From NCBI RefSeq assembly GCF_958298935.1, contig NC_084931.1, positions 20,797,334 to 20,861,333 on the forward strand: a DNA stretch of 64,000 nt, read 5' to 3'. The stretch comes from Phragmites australis. Taxonomy: Eukaryota; Streptophyta; Magnoliopsida; Poales; Poaceae. Position 1 is the stretch's first letter. Every line of letters starts with the position of its first letter. Shown one piece after another: positions 1 through 11,555 of the stretch. A program made the position numbers and the translations under genes. The notes below the pieces were generated by a model that had not been told where the DNA came from, made no database searches, and was given only the letters and a program-made list of their open reading frames with translations.

Positions 1-58
1 TTTACACACCGTGCAGTCAAATGGGACAACATGTCGGTAAAATGGTGAAGATGTTTAC

Positions 59-1280
59 CTCTTCATGCTGTGCAGCCGATTTAGATATCAGAATTAGAGT
101 CATGTACTTCCTGGGAAAGGACATGAAATCAGAACATTAACTCTTTATACTCTTGTAAACAAAATACAATAGTATTGTCAATGCAAAGTTCGAGTAAAAG
201 AAATTCTATCAGTACCATGAGTCGGAAATCGTAAGCGATATTCTATGATTATGAAATCATTTGAGATCAAGAGAGAAAAAGTTTGTACCCATTGGTTGTG
301 CATTTTTCGAGAAACCCAGACTTTCTCCCAGTATCAGCAGCATAATCCATAGTAGGAAGTTCTTGCTTATAAAGTGTTAATACTTCCTGAAAAGATCATG
401 GGAACAATGGACATGAGCTATCCTAGCATTTGCAGAGAATGATAGAGCACTAACTGTTAAAACATGTGCCTGCAGTACAATATTGGCACATATATCATTT
501 CTAGCATGGGAGAAGCTCATAGTCACAATTTCCACAACTTTATTTTCTGAACACTGCCTTTGAAGAAAACTTCCTCATCTGCTCATATCGGTGTGCAACT
601 AGGCGTTCTACCAATGTAGAAATGTAAACTTTTGGTAAAGTACATATGTTATTCCTTAAGACGAAATGCTTAAACGAATGTTACGAATTTGATTACCTGA
701 AGCAAGGACTTGGTGTGACTATCTGCGTCACTTGGATTGAGGAGGATGAAATCAGATCCCTTGCCTACATACAATACGAAATCACAGGTAGCAGTTAATA
801 GAATCACCAGTTAATCCAATCCAATTCCCATTTTCTCTTGCCCAATCAGAAGAAAACAATTGCAGACACCACAACTTCCTTCATTAAAAAAAAAACACCC
901 ACTCACCGACGCCATCCGAAGCGCTCTTAGCCCCATCGACTGTGTAAGCATCATCACCCACACAAAAATGTCAGCGGAACGTTAAACAGCCGTCTCAATT
1001 AAATCACGAAACTGTATGCGCATCCTCGCAGCGTACCAGAGACGACGATCTTGGCGCCCCTGGAGCCGGAGATGGTGAGCCCCTGCTCCGCGGACTGGCA
1101 CCTCAGCCCACTCCCGTGGATCTCCACCTTGCAGTTGCCTAGAAAACCAAAAAAAAAAAGAGCTGCCTTCTGTGCAATCTGAGCAGGTAAACAATACCGA
1201 TCAGGGGTAGGGCTCCGCGCACCGATCGAGAAGGCGGAGGCGGGCTCCGGTTCGGCCTTCGTCTTCCGTGGCCTCCCCAT
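59..1280 (-). CDS. GNAT-acetyltransferase-like gene, first six exons (continues off the left edge)
   Basis: Six exons were rebuilt by hand on the minus strand: 1223-1280, 1037-1138, 907-939, 697-764, 289-386 and 59-110. All have GT donors and AG acceptors with matching phases, giving 137 uninterrupted codons. The start is the ATG at 1278-1280, in a GC-rich MGRPRKTK context that is basic enough to suggest nuclear or DNA-related work. Readable stretches include KVEIHGSGLRC (exon 2), DFILLNPSDADSHTKSLLQ (exon 4), LPTMDYAADTGRKSGFLEKC (exon 5) and KYMTLILISKSAAQHEE (exon 6). From memory this pattern precedes a GNAT acetyl-CoA-binding fold in a conserved plant protein, but the catalytic part lies outside the window, so the function is inference. 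Exon structure is firm; family assignment is moderate. The intron between exons 1 and 2 must use the donor at 1221-1222 (GTGCGC), because the nearer GTATTG donor breaks the frame. Confidence 0.62.
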
Positions 1281-1410
1281 CTGAGAAGCACCGGTCGCTG
1301 TTGGGATGGATTGGGGCTTGGGGATCAGGGGGAACTCGAACTTAGGTGGATTGGATGGGATCGTGGTGGGTCGGATTGGATTTCTCGCGTTCTTCGTGGG
1401 AAGCGAAATT

Positions 1411-1429
1411 GGGGGGGGGGGGGGGGGGG
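1411..1429. repeat. poly-G tract (19 G)
   Basis: An uninterrupted run of 19 G lies about 130 bp upstream of the GNAT-like start codon, so it reads as poly-C in the sense of that gene and sits in its promoter or 5' leader. It is a likely site of length variation. Confidence 0.9.
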
Positions 1430-1703
1430 ACGGAATTTGGAGTTTGGGCGGGAAGAGGCGGAAATACACGCGCGCAGGGAGGGACTTGGGTTTTATGGAC
1501 CGGCATCCTCTAACTTTACGGAGTGAATTCACCATACTATAGTATTTTAATATGAGTGCTGGTATAGTAATTTACAGTAAATTACTAACTAGGATGAATT
1601 TACTGTACAGTGGATATGGTAGCATCACTGTAGCAATAAATATGGATGCTGTAGCACGGTAATTTTGCTATGTAAAGATAGAGGATTTAAGTCTGATTTT
1701 TAT

Positions 1704-1989
1704 GGGGCTGTTTGGTTAGAGGTAGGTGGGAGTCAAGTTAAATTTTAGTTGTGTTTTGAAAATTTAGTCTTTATTTGAGGCTAAAGTTTAGTTATGTCTT
1801 CAAAAATTTAGCCAATCAAAATTTTTCTATAACGTTTTTAGCAAATCATCCGTAAAAATTTTAACCGATCAAATTTTAACTTTGCCTCAAACTATACATT
1901 ATTTTAATCATCAAAATTTGACACTATACTAATTTAGCCTCTAACTAAATTTTGGATTGACTTGTTAAATAAAAAAAACCAAACAACCC
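1704..1989. mobile_element. MITE with GGGCTGTTTGGTT-type ends
   Basis: The left end (GGGGCTGTTTGGTT) and the reverse complement of the right end (GGGTTGTTTGGTT) form terminal inverted repeats, and the trinucleotide TAT flanks both sides (1701-1703 and 1990-1992). The 286-bp AT-rich interior has no ORF. Ends of this kind are common in grass Tourist/PIF- or hAT-derived MITEs; the 3-bp flank favours the PIF type. It lies upstream of the GNAT-like gene. Confidence 0.6.
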
Positions 1990-1992
1990 TAT

Positions 1993-2759
1993 GATGTCCG
2001 GAGTCACCGAGCGTGTGATCCCAAGGGCTAGGCTGCTACTACTAAGACCCATTCTTTACAAGCCCTCTTGGGCTTAACCCATCTGGGCACCAACCGGTTT
2101 GTATCTACTGTCATTCGAGATAAGTGGTTGGCACAGGAAATTTCATTCATACCTGTTTGATGGTAACATTTAAATCGAACAGAAGGTATTTTTTAATAAT
2201 AAAATAGAATATTCCAACTGCTACATCCATAAATAATTATTATAGAGTTTTCGTTAAGATGTAGACTCCATCTACCATATAATCACAGTACACCAACTAA
2301 GCAAAGAGATTTAACAAACATATAATTTTTATCTAACCTTTACTCTATTGCTAAACCTCCACACATACTTGATGAAGATATCTATAATAACTGTTTTCAG
2401 AAAGCGGCATGCAGTGCATTGTGTCCCACTCGCTCCTCCGTCTGCACCCGTGCCCAAACCGAACTAAGGCATGTTTGATGATGGATACTTGAAGGAGCCT
2501 AGATAAATTGTAGTACTATCGTAGCTAAGACCTACACAAGGCAACAAAATTCGCAGGAGAAACGATATCCGGATGGTGGCCGTCAAACATTTGAAGTGAG
2601 CCAAACTTTGGATGAGCTATTTACTCCTTGCTTTTAAATTGCCACCATCTGACATTAGTTTTCATCGGTATTACCAAATTTCCCGTGCAAGTTACCAAAT
2701 CAACTATCGGTAGTAGGCTGTCGACTCAATGAAGTGAACACGACGATAACATATAAGTA
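1993..2759. other. intergenic sequence with no recognised feature
   Basis: AT-rich sequence with no ORF or repeat end that I could assign. It separates the MITE from the small Copia LTR. Confidence 0.5.
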
Positions 2760-3098
2760 TGTTAGTGTTAGAGTATATGATAACGATTCAATTGTTATAG
2801 TAGAGTATGATTAATTTCATCTTATTTTTAAGATTACTTGATATCTAAACCACCATATACTTTATATAAATAACCTATAAGATATAATGCAAATCATCCA
2901 TTATAGTATATTCTTCATCTTACATGGTATTAGGCTAACGATGTTCCTAAGCTACCGCCTCTACAGCTTCCGTTGTGATGCCCCTAGAAGATGATTCGAT
3001 CTTCATGATTTCTCCCGGAGGTAGCACAACCAGTAAATTAGTGTCAGTGTCGCCGATCCATAGATTAGCCATCACTTAGAGTTTTCTCTGATCATCTT
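2760..3098 (+). mobile_element. small Copia LTR, primer-binding site and start of gag (interrupted)
   Basis: A short LTR-like block, 2760-2924 (165 bp), begins TG and ends ACA. It is followed at once by TGGTATTAGGC, a decayed copy of the initiator-Met tRNA primer-binding sequence TGGTATCAGAGC. A short reading frame begins at 2978 (MPLEDDSIFMISPGG) and stops just before the large Copia element at 3099. Short LTRs with this primer site are typical of low-copy Copia lineages such as Ale. The rest was probably displaced or lost when the 7-kb element inserted. No second LTR was found. Confidence 0.5.
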
Positions 3099-4389
3099 TG
3101 CTGTATATAATGCGATAAAATGAGCATGGACATCAATATTTCAAAACCAAAAGTACAAGAGCAGGACATATCATCTCCATTACATATGATATCACAAGTG
3201 ATCAACTGTAGTTCCCAAGTGATAAGAATAATAAATATGTGTACTAAGTCATCTAAACAGCAAATGAATCAAATAGACAAAAGAGCTCTCAGATTGTTTA
3301 CAACAAATGGCCCCATGACCGTAAAATTGTGCCCCCTAAATAATGCAAGCTACACATCATAAATTAGGAAGAATCTAAGCCTTCAACTAGTTTCAGAACC
3401 TGTATACCAACTCTGGAAGAAAGATTAAGGTGACGGTGCTACTGTTCTATTCCAAAGTACATAGATTCAGAGAATAAAATCAAATTATAGCTATAATCAG
3501 AACGACCACAGAGCAGCAGCTCTACAACTCATTCACTAACTAATCTGGACAATGAGTTCATATAGTACATCATTCACAAGTGACCAAACTGGACCAAAAG
3601 CATCACTCGTTTAGAGAATCAACCAAACAAAACTAATAACTTGAGAACTACACATGCCTGAACTAATGTGCTCAGATCAACCCAATTTCACTGTACTATT
3701 ATCATCAAGAGCATTTCACTTCACCCAAGCCGTCCAGATTAACAGAGAGATGGAAAGGAGGAGTGAAACCGAAATACTCATAGTGAGATTCGTTTAAAAG
3801 CAAAATTAATCGAGGCAAAGCACGACAAAGAAGCCACTGCCCCGGAAATATAATTCACCATCGTTGCCGCCAGTGAGGAAGATGGAGATACAAAGCCTCA
3901 CCACACCGCGTCAGCGTGTGCGGGTGAGCCTCGGCGTGTACAGCTCCAAGAAGCAACAACAAAGGAGTTGCTCCCACTCAACCTCTTCAAGCACCGAAGC
4001 ACCAAGGCCGGAGCATGAGATCCACTCAACTCCAAATCAAAAATGTCAACCGAATCAAAGAGGAAAATAGTGAGGGAGGAAGGGGAAAATCGAGTTTTTC
4101 TCTGCACTCTTCCAGGGAGGAGCTAGCCACCCATATAGATGCAGCAATGACACCATCCAGCCCACGATCCCGAGGGAATCAGAGGTGGTTGCGCCGCCGC
4201 CTCCCCATTGGTCGTCACCAACCCCCTCTCTCACCAAGCACATGCATCCTCCCTGCTCACTTGACCTAGCAGAGCTGATGCCCATTTGTGCTTCACTGCA
4301 TGGGGTTGGGCCCGCCAAAGCAAATGGGTCAGAAGCCCAACCCAGAAGAAAAGCCCAGGAAAACATTAAAATTAATAAAACTATCAACA
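3099..4389 (-). repeat. 3' LTR of the 7-kb Copia element
   Basis: This 1291-bp copy aligns end to end with 8832-10127, sharing for example the block at 3120-3200 and the block at 4015-4130. On the minus strand it begins TGTTGATAG and ends ACAGCA. Small ORFs inside it are repeated in the other LTR and are not genes. Confidence 0.9.
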
Positions 4390-4650
4390 ATCCCCACCAA
4401 ATATTAATGTTGGAGTTATTCGGTTTTATATACATTATTTAGTAAATTGTATCTTTCGGGTTTGAACAAATACCTAGTTGCATATAAATTGGCTCACACA
4501 GGATGAGGTGATGCGAGAGCCTCCTTATATACAACACCTTGTACGAGGTTGCTTTTGCCTTAGCTCCCGAGTTGAACTTTATAGTTATGTCCATGTACCT
4601 TAATTCATGAGTACCACTTAGAGAAGTAATCGGCTTCTCTATGATTGTGA

Positions 4651-4732
4651 CTACACAATCACACTCACATAGGTGAATTCTCCTAGATGTCCTACACAAT
4701 CACACTCACATAGGTGAATTCTCCTAGATGTC
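4651..4732. repeat. 41-bp perfect tandem duplication inside the Copia element
   Basis: The 41 bp at 4651-4691 are repeated exactly at 4692-4732. It lies between RNase H and the 3' LTR. Identity of the two units in an otherwise decayed element points to a recent local slip or repair event. Confidence 0.9.
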
Positions 4733-5206
4733 CTATAGGACGATATTTATTGCCACACGACACTGAATTCATTAAGAGCCAACAATTCGCCCTCTCCTAC
4801 AGAAGAGCAAAGCAGCAAATGAGATTGATTTGCTCTTGTATCCACATAGCTTGTTTTCCTAGAGTCTAGTTCACAGAATCTTCGATCTCCTAGGATAGGT
4901 TACTACCGGTGTGAACCTTATCAATGGGTAGTAATCCCACTCTTGATGCTGCTTGAATGACTTTTCTAGCCATTTCTTTTGTGAAAGGATCTGCAAGATT
5001 CCTTTCAAACTGAATATAATCCACATCGGTTATACCCATCTCTATTGCATGCCTGAGCGACTTGATTCGCTGTTTTATATACTTTTAAGTCTTCATATTG
5101 TACTTTCTACTCTTTACTTTAACCATAACGGTTTGATTATGCAGTAGGCGAGAACACCCGGAATTGGCTTATCCAATATCAGCAGGTTAGAAAGGAGTAC
5201 TCGGAT

Positions 5207-6405
5207 TCATTCTGCCTCTACGGCTGCTGAGTCTAGCGCCACTAGCTCAGCCTCCATTGTGGAGCGAGTAAGGATGGTCTGTTTAGATGATCTCCAAGAC
5301 ACAGCTCTGCCTGCTAGAGTGAAAATATATCCACTTGTTGCCTTCATATCATCCGAGTCACTGATCCAGTTGGAATCACTGAATTCCTCTATGACTGTAG
5401 GATGGCCATAATAGTGTATCCCTAAGTTCTTTGTCCCCTTCATATACTTAAGTATCATCTCCAGTGCTATCCAATGATCATCTCCTGGGTTGAACGTATA
5501 ATGACAACCTGCATATTGCATGCGAGATGTCTAGCCTAATTGCACTGGCCAAGTATATGAGGGAACATATCACTTGTGAATATTTTAACTGATCTTTCCC
5601 ATAACCTACATTTTTTTCAGCTTAGCATTTGGATCATAGGGCATAGCTACATGCTTACAGTCTATCATTCCAAAATATGTAAGCATCTTGTCCACATAAT
5701 GAGATTGACTTAAAGTTATCTCATTCTCGCCCTTTAACAACTTGATGTTTAAAATTACATCAGCCTCTCCCAGATTTTCATATCGAAGTTCTGAGATAGA
5801 AAATACTTAGTTTGGTTTATCATTTCTAAGTCAGTCCTAAACAGCAATACGTCATCCACATATAAACATAGAATGACACATCGCCTCCCACCATATCGAT
5901 AATACACGCATTTATCGGCTTCATTGACACTGAGGTCAGTGCAGTATCAAACTTTTCATGCCATTGCTTAGGGGCCTGTTTAAGACCATACATGGATTTG
6001 ATTAACTTGCATACTTTACTCTCATATCGTATTACTACGAATCCATCCGACTGCTACATATAAATCTCCTCATCAAACTTTCTATTAAGAAAAGCGGTCT
6101 TGACATCCATCTGATGCACAAGGAGATTATGCGAAAGCTACCAGTGCTAAGCGCATGCGGATAGTGGGCAATCTAGTAACAGGAGAATATATATCAAAGT
6201 AGGCCTCACCTTCCTTTTTCATAAAACCCTTAGCCACCAATCGGGACTTATACTTTTCTATAGTACCATCGGGTCTGTGCTTTCTCTTGAAGATCCATTT
6301 GCAGCTGACCGGCTTGCAGTTGACTGGGAGGTCTGCTAACTCCCAGGTTCCGTTAGTGATGGTCGAATCTATCTCACTACGGACTGCTCTCTTCCAGTAT
6401 TCCAT
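5207..6405 (-). pseudogene. Copia reverse transcriptase and RNase H remnants
   Basis: Minus-strand reading gives a reverse transcriptase start (6127-6405: YWKRAVRSEIDS, then CKWIFKRKHRPDGTIEKYK and RLVAKGF) and the catalytic LYVDD motif at 5851-5862. The RNase H domain follows (5207-5521: KNLGIHYYGHP, SDSNWISD, SGYIFTLAGRAVSWRSSKQ, STMEAELVAL). These are standard Copia RVT_2 and RNase H signatures. Several stops and frame changes between 5520 and 6127 make it non-functional. In the RNase H motif, SDSNWISD stands where active copies usually read SDADWAGD. Confidence 0.85.
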
Positions 6406-6435
6406 TTTTGAAGAAGCGTATGCCTCTGAAAGGTT

Positions 6436-7728
6436 TCATGGTTCATCATCCACGACAAAGGTGACAAAGTCATCTCCCAGTGATTTTCCAGTTCCTTGCC
6501 TCTTACTCCTCCTAAGTTCCAATTCAGGAACCGTGTCACTGACACTCTGAGGAGCAGGATCATCAACTAAAAGATTATGGATGTCAACCTTCTTCGCTCG
6601 CATAGGAAAGATATGCTCAAAGAATGTCGCATCCCGTGACTCCATTATCGAGTTGACTATAATATCTGAGACCCAAGAATGGACCACTAGGAATCTATGG
6701 GCGGTACTCTGGTGAGCGTACCCTAGAAAGACACAATCGACAGTCTTTGATCCTAATTTTTTTTCTTCGGCAAGGGAACATGTACTTTAGTTAAACAACT
6801 CCAAGTGAAGAAAGGACATATTCTGTTTTCTCCCCTTCCATCCTTCATAAGGGGTTGCCTCGCGGTTCTAGGTAGCGACCCTGTTCAGGACATAGTTAAC
6901 TATGAGAATAGCCTCACCCCACCATGAGTTACTCATACCAGAACTTTGTAACAATGCGTTAACCAAGTCACAAATCGTTCAGTTCTTTTTCTTGGCTACT
7001 TCGTTGGCCTATGGTGAGTATGGTAGCGTAAACTCATGGGTTATGCCACTTTCTTCACAGAACTCGCAGAAATATCTGGGAATATATTCCCCACCTCAGT
7101 CTCTTTATTGTTTTCCCTAGTTGGTTTTCCACCTCAGCCTTATAGATTTTAAAATATTCTAATGCTTCATCTTTTGTTCTAAGTAGATAGATATAACAGA
7201 ACCTAGTAGCATTATCTATAAGTGTAAAGAAGTATCTTTTGCCACATTTTGTTAATTTTCATTCATCTCACAAAGATCAGAATGGATCAGCTTAAGTGGC
7301 GAGGTGCTTCTCCCCTCAACCGAGTGAAATAGTTTGTGGGGCTGCTTAGCTTGCACACACACCTCACACTTATGTCTCTAGTCATAATTATATGAGGGAA
7401 TAAGATCCATCTTGCTCAAATGCACAATTGCTTCATTATTAACATGACAAAGATGAGAATACCATATATCAATATTCTTATTAGAATACGAAGAATAGAA
7501 AATATTTGCAGAACTATCAAGAATAGAAATGCGGAACATGCCTCCGCAATCATAGCCTTTTCCTATAAACGACCCACATCTAGTCATCACTACTTTATTT
7601 GACTCGAAGACTAACTTTACTCCTTGCCAGCACAATATTGATCCACTGAGTAGATTACGGGTCATGGCATGCACAAACAGCACACCCTTCAAGACAAAAG
7701 TCTTGTCGAAAGTCAACTTCAAGCTCAC
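6436..7728 (-). pseudogene. Copia integrase region, strongly decayed
   Basis: A GAG-pre-integrase stretch is readable at 7378-7728 (IWYSHLCHVNNEAIVHLSKMD, the zinc-binding histidine region). The integrase C-terminal connector is at 6436-6687 (ELRRSKRQGTGKS just before the reverse transcriptase). The catalytic core between them is broken by stops in all frames. Assignment rests mainly on order within the element. Confidence 0.7.
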
Positions 7729-7918
7729 TCATCAATACGGATCCACCATCTACGCCCTGTAGGGAAGTAAAACATGTCTGATCAACACAAATATGTCTTG
7801 TAGCACTTGTATCAACCCACCAACTTACAGTTGAATTTGCCATAAAGATCTTAAATATATATCCACTAGTGGAGTCGCTTTTGGCAGTATCATTAGAAGT
7901 CGCAACCGCCACATGCAC
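7655..7918 (-). pseudogene. Copia aspartic protease remnant
   Basis: The minus strand reads TVSWWVDTSATRHIC, the Copia protease active-site region (usually W-x-x-D-[ST]-G-A-[ST]-x-H). The Gly after DT/S is changed to give DTSA, so catalysis is probably lost even apart from the frame breaks. It lies between the gag zinc knuckle and the integrase as expected. Confidence 0.75.
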
Positions 7919-7939
7919 TTGGGCTTTGATTACCTTCTG

Positions 7940-8806
7940 CTACTCAGGTGTCGACCCCTTGCCCTTACGATCATAACATCTATTGGCCTTGTGGTCCAAC
8001 CCACCGCAGACATAGCAGACAATCTCGGGCTTCTTCTTCTTCTTCTTCTTCTTCATAGCATTAGCCTTCGATCCTGAAGATCCATGCTGGGTCTTTTTTT
8101 TCTTCACACTCCTTCCAGGATGGTTCTTGTGCTTAACAAGGTTAGCTTGAACGGGAGCCTTCACCCCACCATAGCTTTCCTTGGACTTCTCCTCGATATT
8201 TATAACAGTGATGAGCTCATTAAGAGTCAACCGCTACTTTAAGTGCCGACACGTAGTGACAAAGTAACGCCAAGAAGTGGACAGCTTGGCTAGGATGACA
8301 TTAACCTGAAAGTTCTCAGGGAGGACACAAACATACTGGCCTAAGTCTTGCACAATCAGCTGCAACTCATAGATCTGTTCCACGACCAATCTACCATCTT
8401 CCATACAAAAGTTCAGGTAACTAGCCACCATGAAGGACTCATTACCGTTGTTGCTTTCAGTGTACTTGTCATTCAACTCTGACCATACCTTATGTGCTTC
8501 CCTAAGCACCACATAGACATCGAAGAGCATGTTCAATAGGATAGCCAAAAGGTGTGCTAGGGTTGAGGCATTAGCCTTCTCCCAATGGCTCATTAACACT
8601 TTGAGACGTGTTCTTTCGACCTCGTCTTGTATGGCTTCCCTAGGAGGGGCGGGTGGCTCTTTGGTGAGGACCTAGAATAATCCGAGCTTCATCAACCATA
8701 GCCTCGTCCAGGCTTGCCAACGCTTAAAGGTGGTCCTATCAAAGCTTTTAGGCTTAATCGCGTCCGAAGATGACAGTGGTAAGGTAGAGGAGCAAGAACT
8801 AGCCAT
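7940..8806 (-). pseudogene. Copia gag with zinc knuckle
   Basis: Starts at ATG 8804-8806 (MASSCSSTLP..., IKPKSFDRTTFKRWQAWT) and continues through a UBN2-type capsid region (8234-8599: EAHKVWSELNDKYTES, VAKLST-like segment). It ends in a lysine-rich linker and a CCHC knuckle (7940-8230: CYVCGGLDHKANRC). The frame changes at about 8600-8670 and at 8232. A run of eight or nine lysines precedes the knuckle. Confidence 0.8.
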
Positions 8807-8831
8807 CTCAGAAGTAGTTGGATTTCTGGAT

Positions 8832-10127
8832 TGTTGCATATAATGCAATAAAATGAGCATGGACATCAATATTCCAAAACCAAAAGTACAAGAGCAGGAC
8901 ATATCATCTCCATTACACATGATATCACAAGTGATCAATTGCAGTTCCCAAGTAATAAGAATAATAAACATGTGTACTAACAAATCTGAACATCAAGTGA
9001 ATAAAATAGATAAAAGAGCTCATAGATTGTTTGCAACAAATGGCCCCAGGACCGTTGAAGTCCTACCCCCTAAATATTGCAAGCTACACATCATAAATTG
9101 GGAAGAATCTAAGCCTTCAACTAGTTTTAGAACCTGTATACCAACTCTGGAAGAAAGATTAAAGTGACAATGCTGCTGTTCTATTCCAAAGTACAGATAT
9201 TCAGAGAATGAAATCGGATCATAACTATAATTAGAATGACCAACGAGCAGTAGCTCTACAACTCATTCGCTGACTAATTTGGACAATGAGTTCATATAGT
9301 ACATTGGTCACAATTGACCAAACTGGACCAGCAGCAGCGCTCGTCAAGAGAATCAACCAAACAAAACCGATAACTTGTGAACTACATAGTCCTGAACTAA
9401 TGTACTCAGATCAATCCAATTTTAGTGTACTATTATCATCACAGAGCATTTCACTTCAACCAAGCTATCTAGATTAACAGAGAGATGGAAAAGAGGAGTG
9501 AAACCGAAATACTCATAGTGAGATTCGCTTAAAAGCAAAATCAATTGAGGCAAGGCATAGGCAAAGAAGCTGCTGTCCTAGAAATCCAGTTCGTCATCAT
9601 TGCCGCCGGCAAGTAAGACGAAGATACAAAGCCTCATTGCACCGTGTCAGCTCGTGCGGGCAAGCCTCGACGTGTACAACTCCGAGAAGCAACAACAAAG
9701 GAGCTCCTCCCACTCAACCTCTTCAAGCACCGAAGCACCAAGACCGGAGCCTAAAATCCACTCAACTCCAAATCAAAGATGTCAACCGAATCGAAGAGGA
9801 AAACAGTGAGGGAGGAAGGGGAAAATCAAGTTTTTCTCTACATTCTTCCTAGGAGGAGCCGATCACCCATATAGAGGCAGCAACGACACCATCCATCCCA
9901 TGACCCTGAGGGAATTGGAGGTGGTTGTGCCACTGCCTCCCCACTGGCCGCCACGAGCCCCCCTCTCTCACCAAGCACACGCATCCTCCTTGCTTAATTG
10001 ACCTAGCAGAGCTGATGCCCGTTTGTGCTTCACTGCATGGGCTTGGGCTCGCCAAAGCAAATGGGTTAGAAGCCCAGCCTAGAAGAAAAGCCCAGGAAAA
10101 ACATTAAAATTCATATGAATATCAACA
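8832..10127 (-). repeat. 5' LTR of the 7-kb Copia element
   Basis: This 1296-bp partner of 3099-4389 begins TGTTGATATTC and ends GCAACA on the minus strand. Flanking ATCTT (10128-10132) is the right target duplication. Confidence 0.9.
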
Positions 10128-10132
10128 ATCTT

Positions 10133-10889
10133 CATATCGGGTTTTCTCTATCTTTCCCCATCATAGATTGGTCTACTTCGTCGCCCTATAGACCCGTCGA
10201 TGTTCCTCACCTCCGGACTTCCATTGTCTTGACTTCGACCTCTCTAGTGCTTTGTCTCCTCTGATGGTGCCATGGTATGACACGACACGCTCGTCGACAC
10301 AGCCCCTCCTCCGCGACCTTCTGATTGCCCTGTCTACACATTGTCATCGCACCGGATCATCGTCGTTGGTCCATCGTCTGCAAGCATGTGCCTCACACCA
10401 CCGAGAACAAGGTTATCGCTGCATGCCCTCCCAGGCCGCAACGTCAACACTCATGATCACACCATCATCGCCGGGGTCACCGCCTCTTTAGGCTATGACT
10501 CCACCCCATACTGCTCATCTTCTTCACTACTCTAGCTATTGCTATGAGTTAACATCTTCCTCCTACACCTCTAGGCTATGTTACATACCTAGGGGCACTT
10601 GCGGCCTCCCCTCTTGTAATAATATTTGGATCATGTTGTATTATGTAATATTCGGATTATCTGACTATGTGTTGTAATATTATGAATTATTGTAATTATT
10701 CGTACTTTGTTGTACTATATGATGTATTCAAAAAAGCTGATATTTTTCTTGTAATAATGTTTCTGATTTGTGCATTTTTGTATAAGTTTTATTTACTTCA
10801 AGTTCGATTTTCATTGTGTTCTGCATTTTATTATTATATGCTTGTAATATTCATTATGTTATGCAATACAATCTTTTTTGCTTCTAGGT
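10133..10889. other. sequence between the Copia element and the PMD gene
   Basis: The first half is GC-rich with several short unrelated ORFs; the second half is AT-rich and could be an intron or leader of the downstream PMD gene (a C-T-rich tract ending CTTCTAG lies at 10881-10887). I recognise no protein here. Confidence 0.4.
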
Positions 10890-11555
10890 ATGGAGCTCAT
10901 CGACCCGGTGATCGATGTGACGCATCGAACACACTTGGAGGGCTCTGAGCTGCACCCCACATAGCGGCTACGTACTTTGGACCACTAATGGAGGCTTGAC
11001 CAGCATTGGATCTTGAGGTAATAAGTTCTTTCATTATATGTTTGTTGTTATAAATTCCCTAATATTTTACTCTCAATATTTATTTGTCGTAGGTTTAGGG
11101 CATCGAGTCTCTTTCTGGTGGCGCATCTCCTTGACCTGACTAGGGATCAGGCCCCCTGAATTCCCCTTGACCTGGCACTACTCATTGCGCATGTCAACCA
11201 CTGGAGGCCGAAGACACATACTTTTCACCTGCCCGTGGGTGAGATGACCGTCACGCTGCAGAATACCTCCATACTACTTGGTTTGCCCTTAGCAGGGCCT
11301 CCAGTGTATGGGCTTGACTTGCTTGCCGGGTGGAGGGACGAGCTACTCACTAGGTTCAACGTAGTCATCCCTAAGGGTCAGCAGCCAGTGCAAGTGGACT
11401 TCACCTCGAAGCATGGTCCGACAAAGGTCCGGGTCGAGCAGTTCCATGCGGACCTCCTCACAGCAGAGTCGGAGGACTGGAGAGTGCGATGACACCTAGA
11501 GGCGTACTTGCTGTGGCTATTCGGGTGTGTTCTCTTCACCAACACACACAATGAC
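10890..11555 (+). pseudogene. plant mobile domain (PMD/MAIN-type) gene, 5' part
   Basis: Exon 10890-11017 (MELIDPVIDVTHRTHLEGSE, then stops replacing probable Gln codons), intron 11018-11092 (GT..AG), then exon 11093-11555. The second exon reads WRPKTHTFHLPVGEMTVTL, ILLGLPLAGPPVYG, VEQFHADLLTAESEDW and YLLWLFGCVLFTNTHND. The HTFHLP-GEMT-TL-D-S-LLGLP pattern is the hallmark of the plant mobile domain, found in MAIN/MAIL1 proteins and in many transposon-borne genes. One TGA interrupts exon 2 near 11489. Homology stops at about 11555 and resumes at 21093, past an inserted retroelement. The gene is therefore split as well as mutated. Its role in a living copy is not settled; many such genes travel with Mutator-like elements. 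Confidence 0.72.

Larger units (their letters stand above)
3099..10127 (-). mobile_element. complete, decayed Copia LTR retrotransposon with 5-bp target duplication
   Basis: Two collinear repeats, 3099-4389 and 8832-10127, begin TG and end CA and bracket gag, protease, integrase, reverse transcriptase and RNase H remnants in Copia order on the minus strand. The 5 bp outside each end are identical (ATCTT at 3094-3098 and 10128-10132), proving that these are the true ends of one insertion. The polypurine tract (GGTGGGGAT, minus strand, next to 4389) is present. A primer-binding site is not: the gag start codon at 8804-8806 lies only 25 bp inside the 5' LTR. Stops and frameshifts occur throughout, so it is not autonomous. 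The LTRs differ at many sites, implying an old insertion. Confidence 0.92.

Noticed and set aside
1306..1542. Two overlapping plus-strand ORFs rich in glycine
   Set aside because: They are driven by the 19-G run and lie antisense to the 5' flank of the GNAT-like gene.
3864..4442. Several ORFs of 68-126 residues near 4 kb
   Set aside because: Nearly the same ORFs recur at 9600-10107 because both are LTR copies; no conserved protein.
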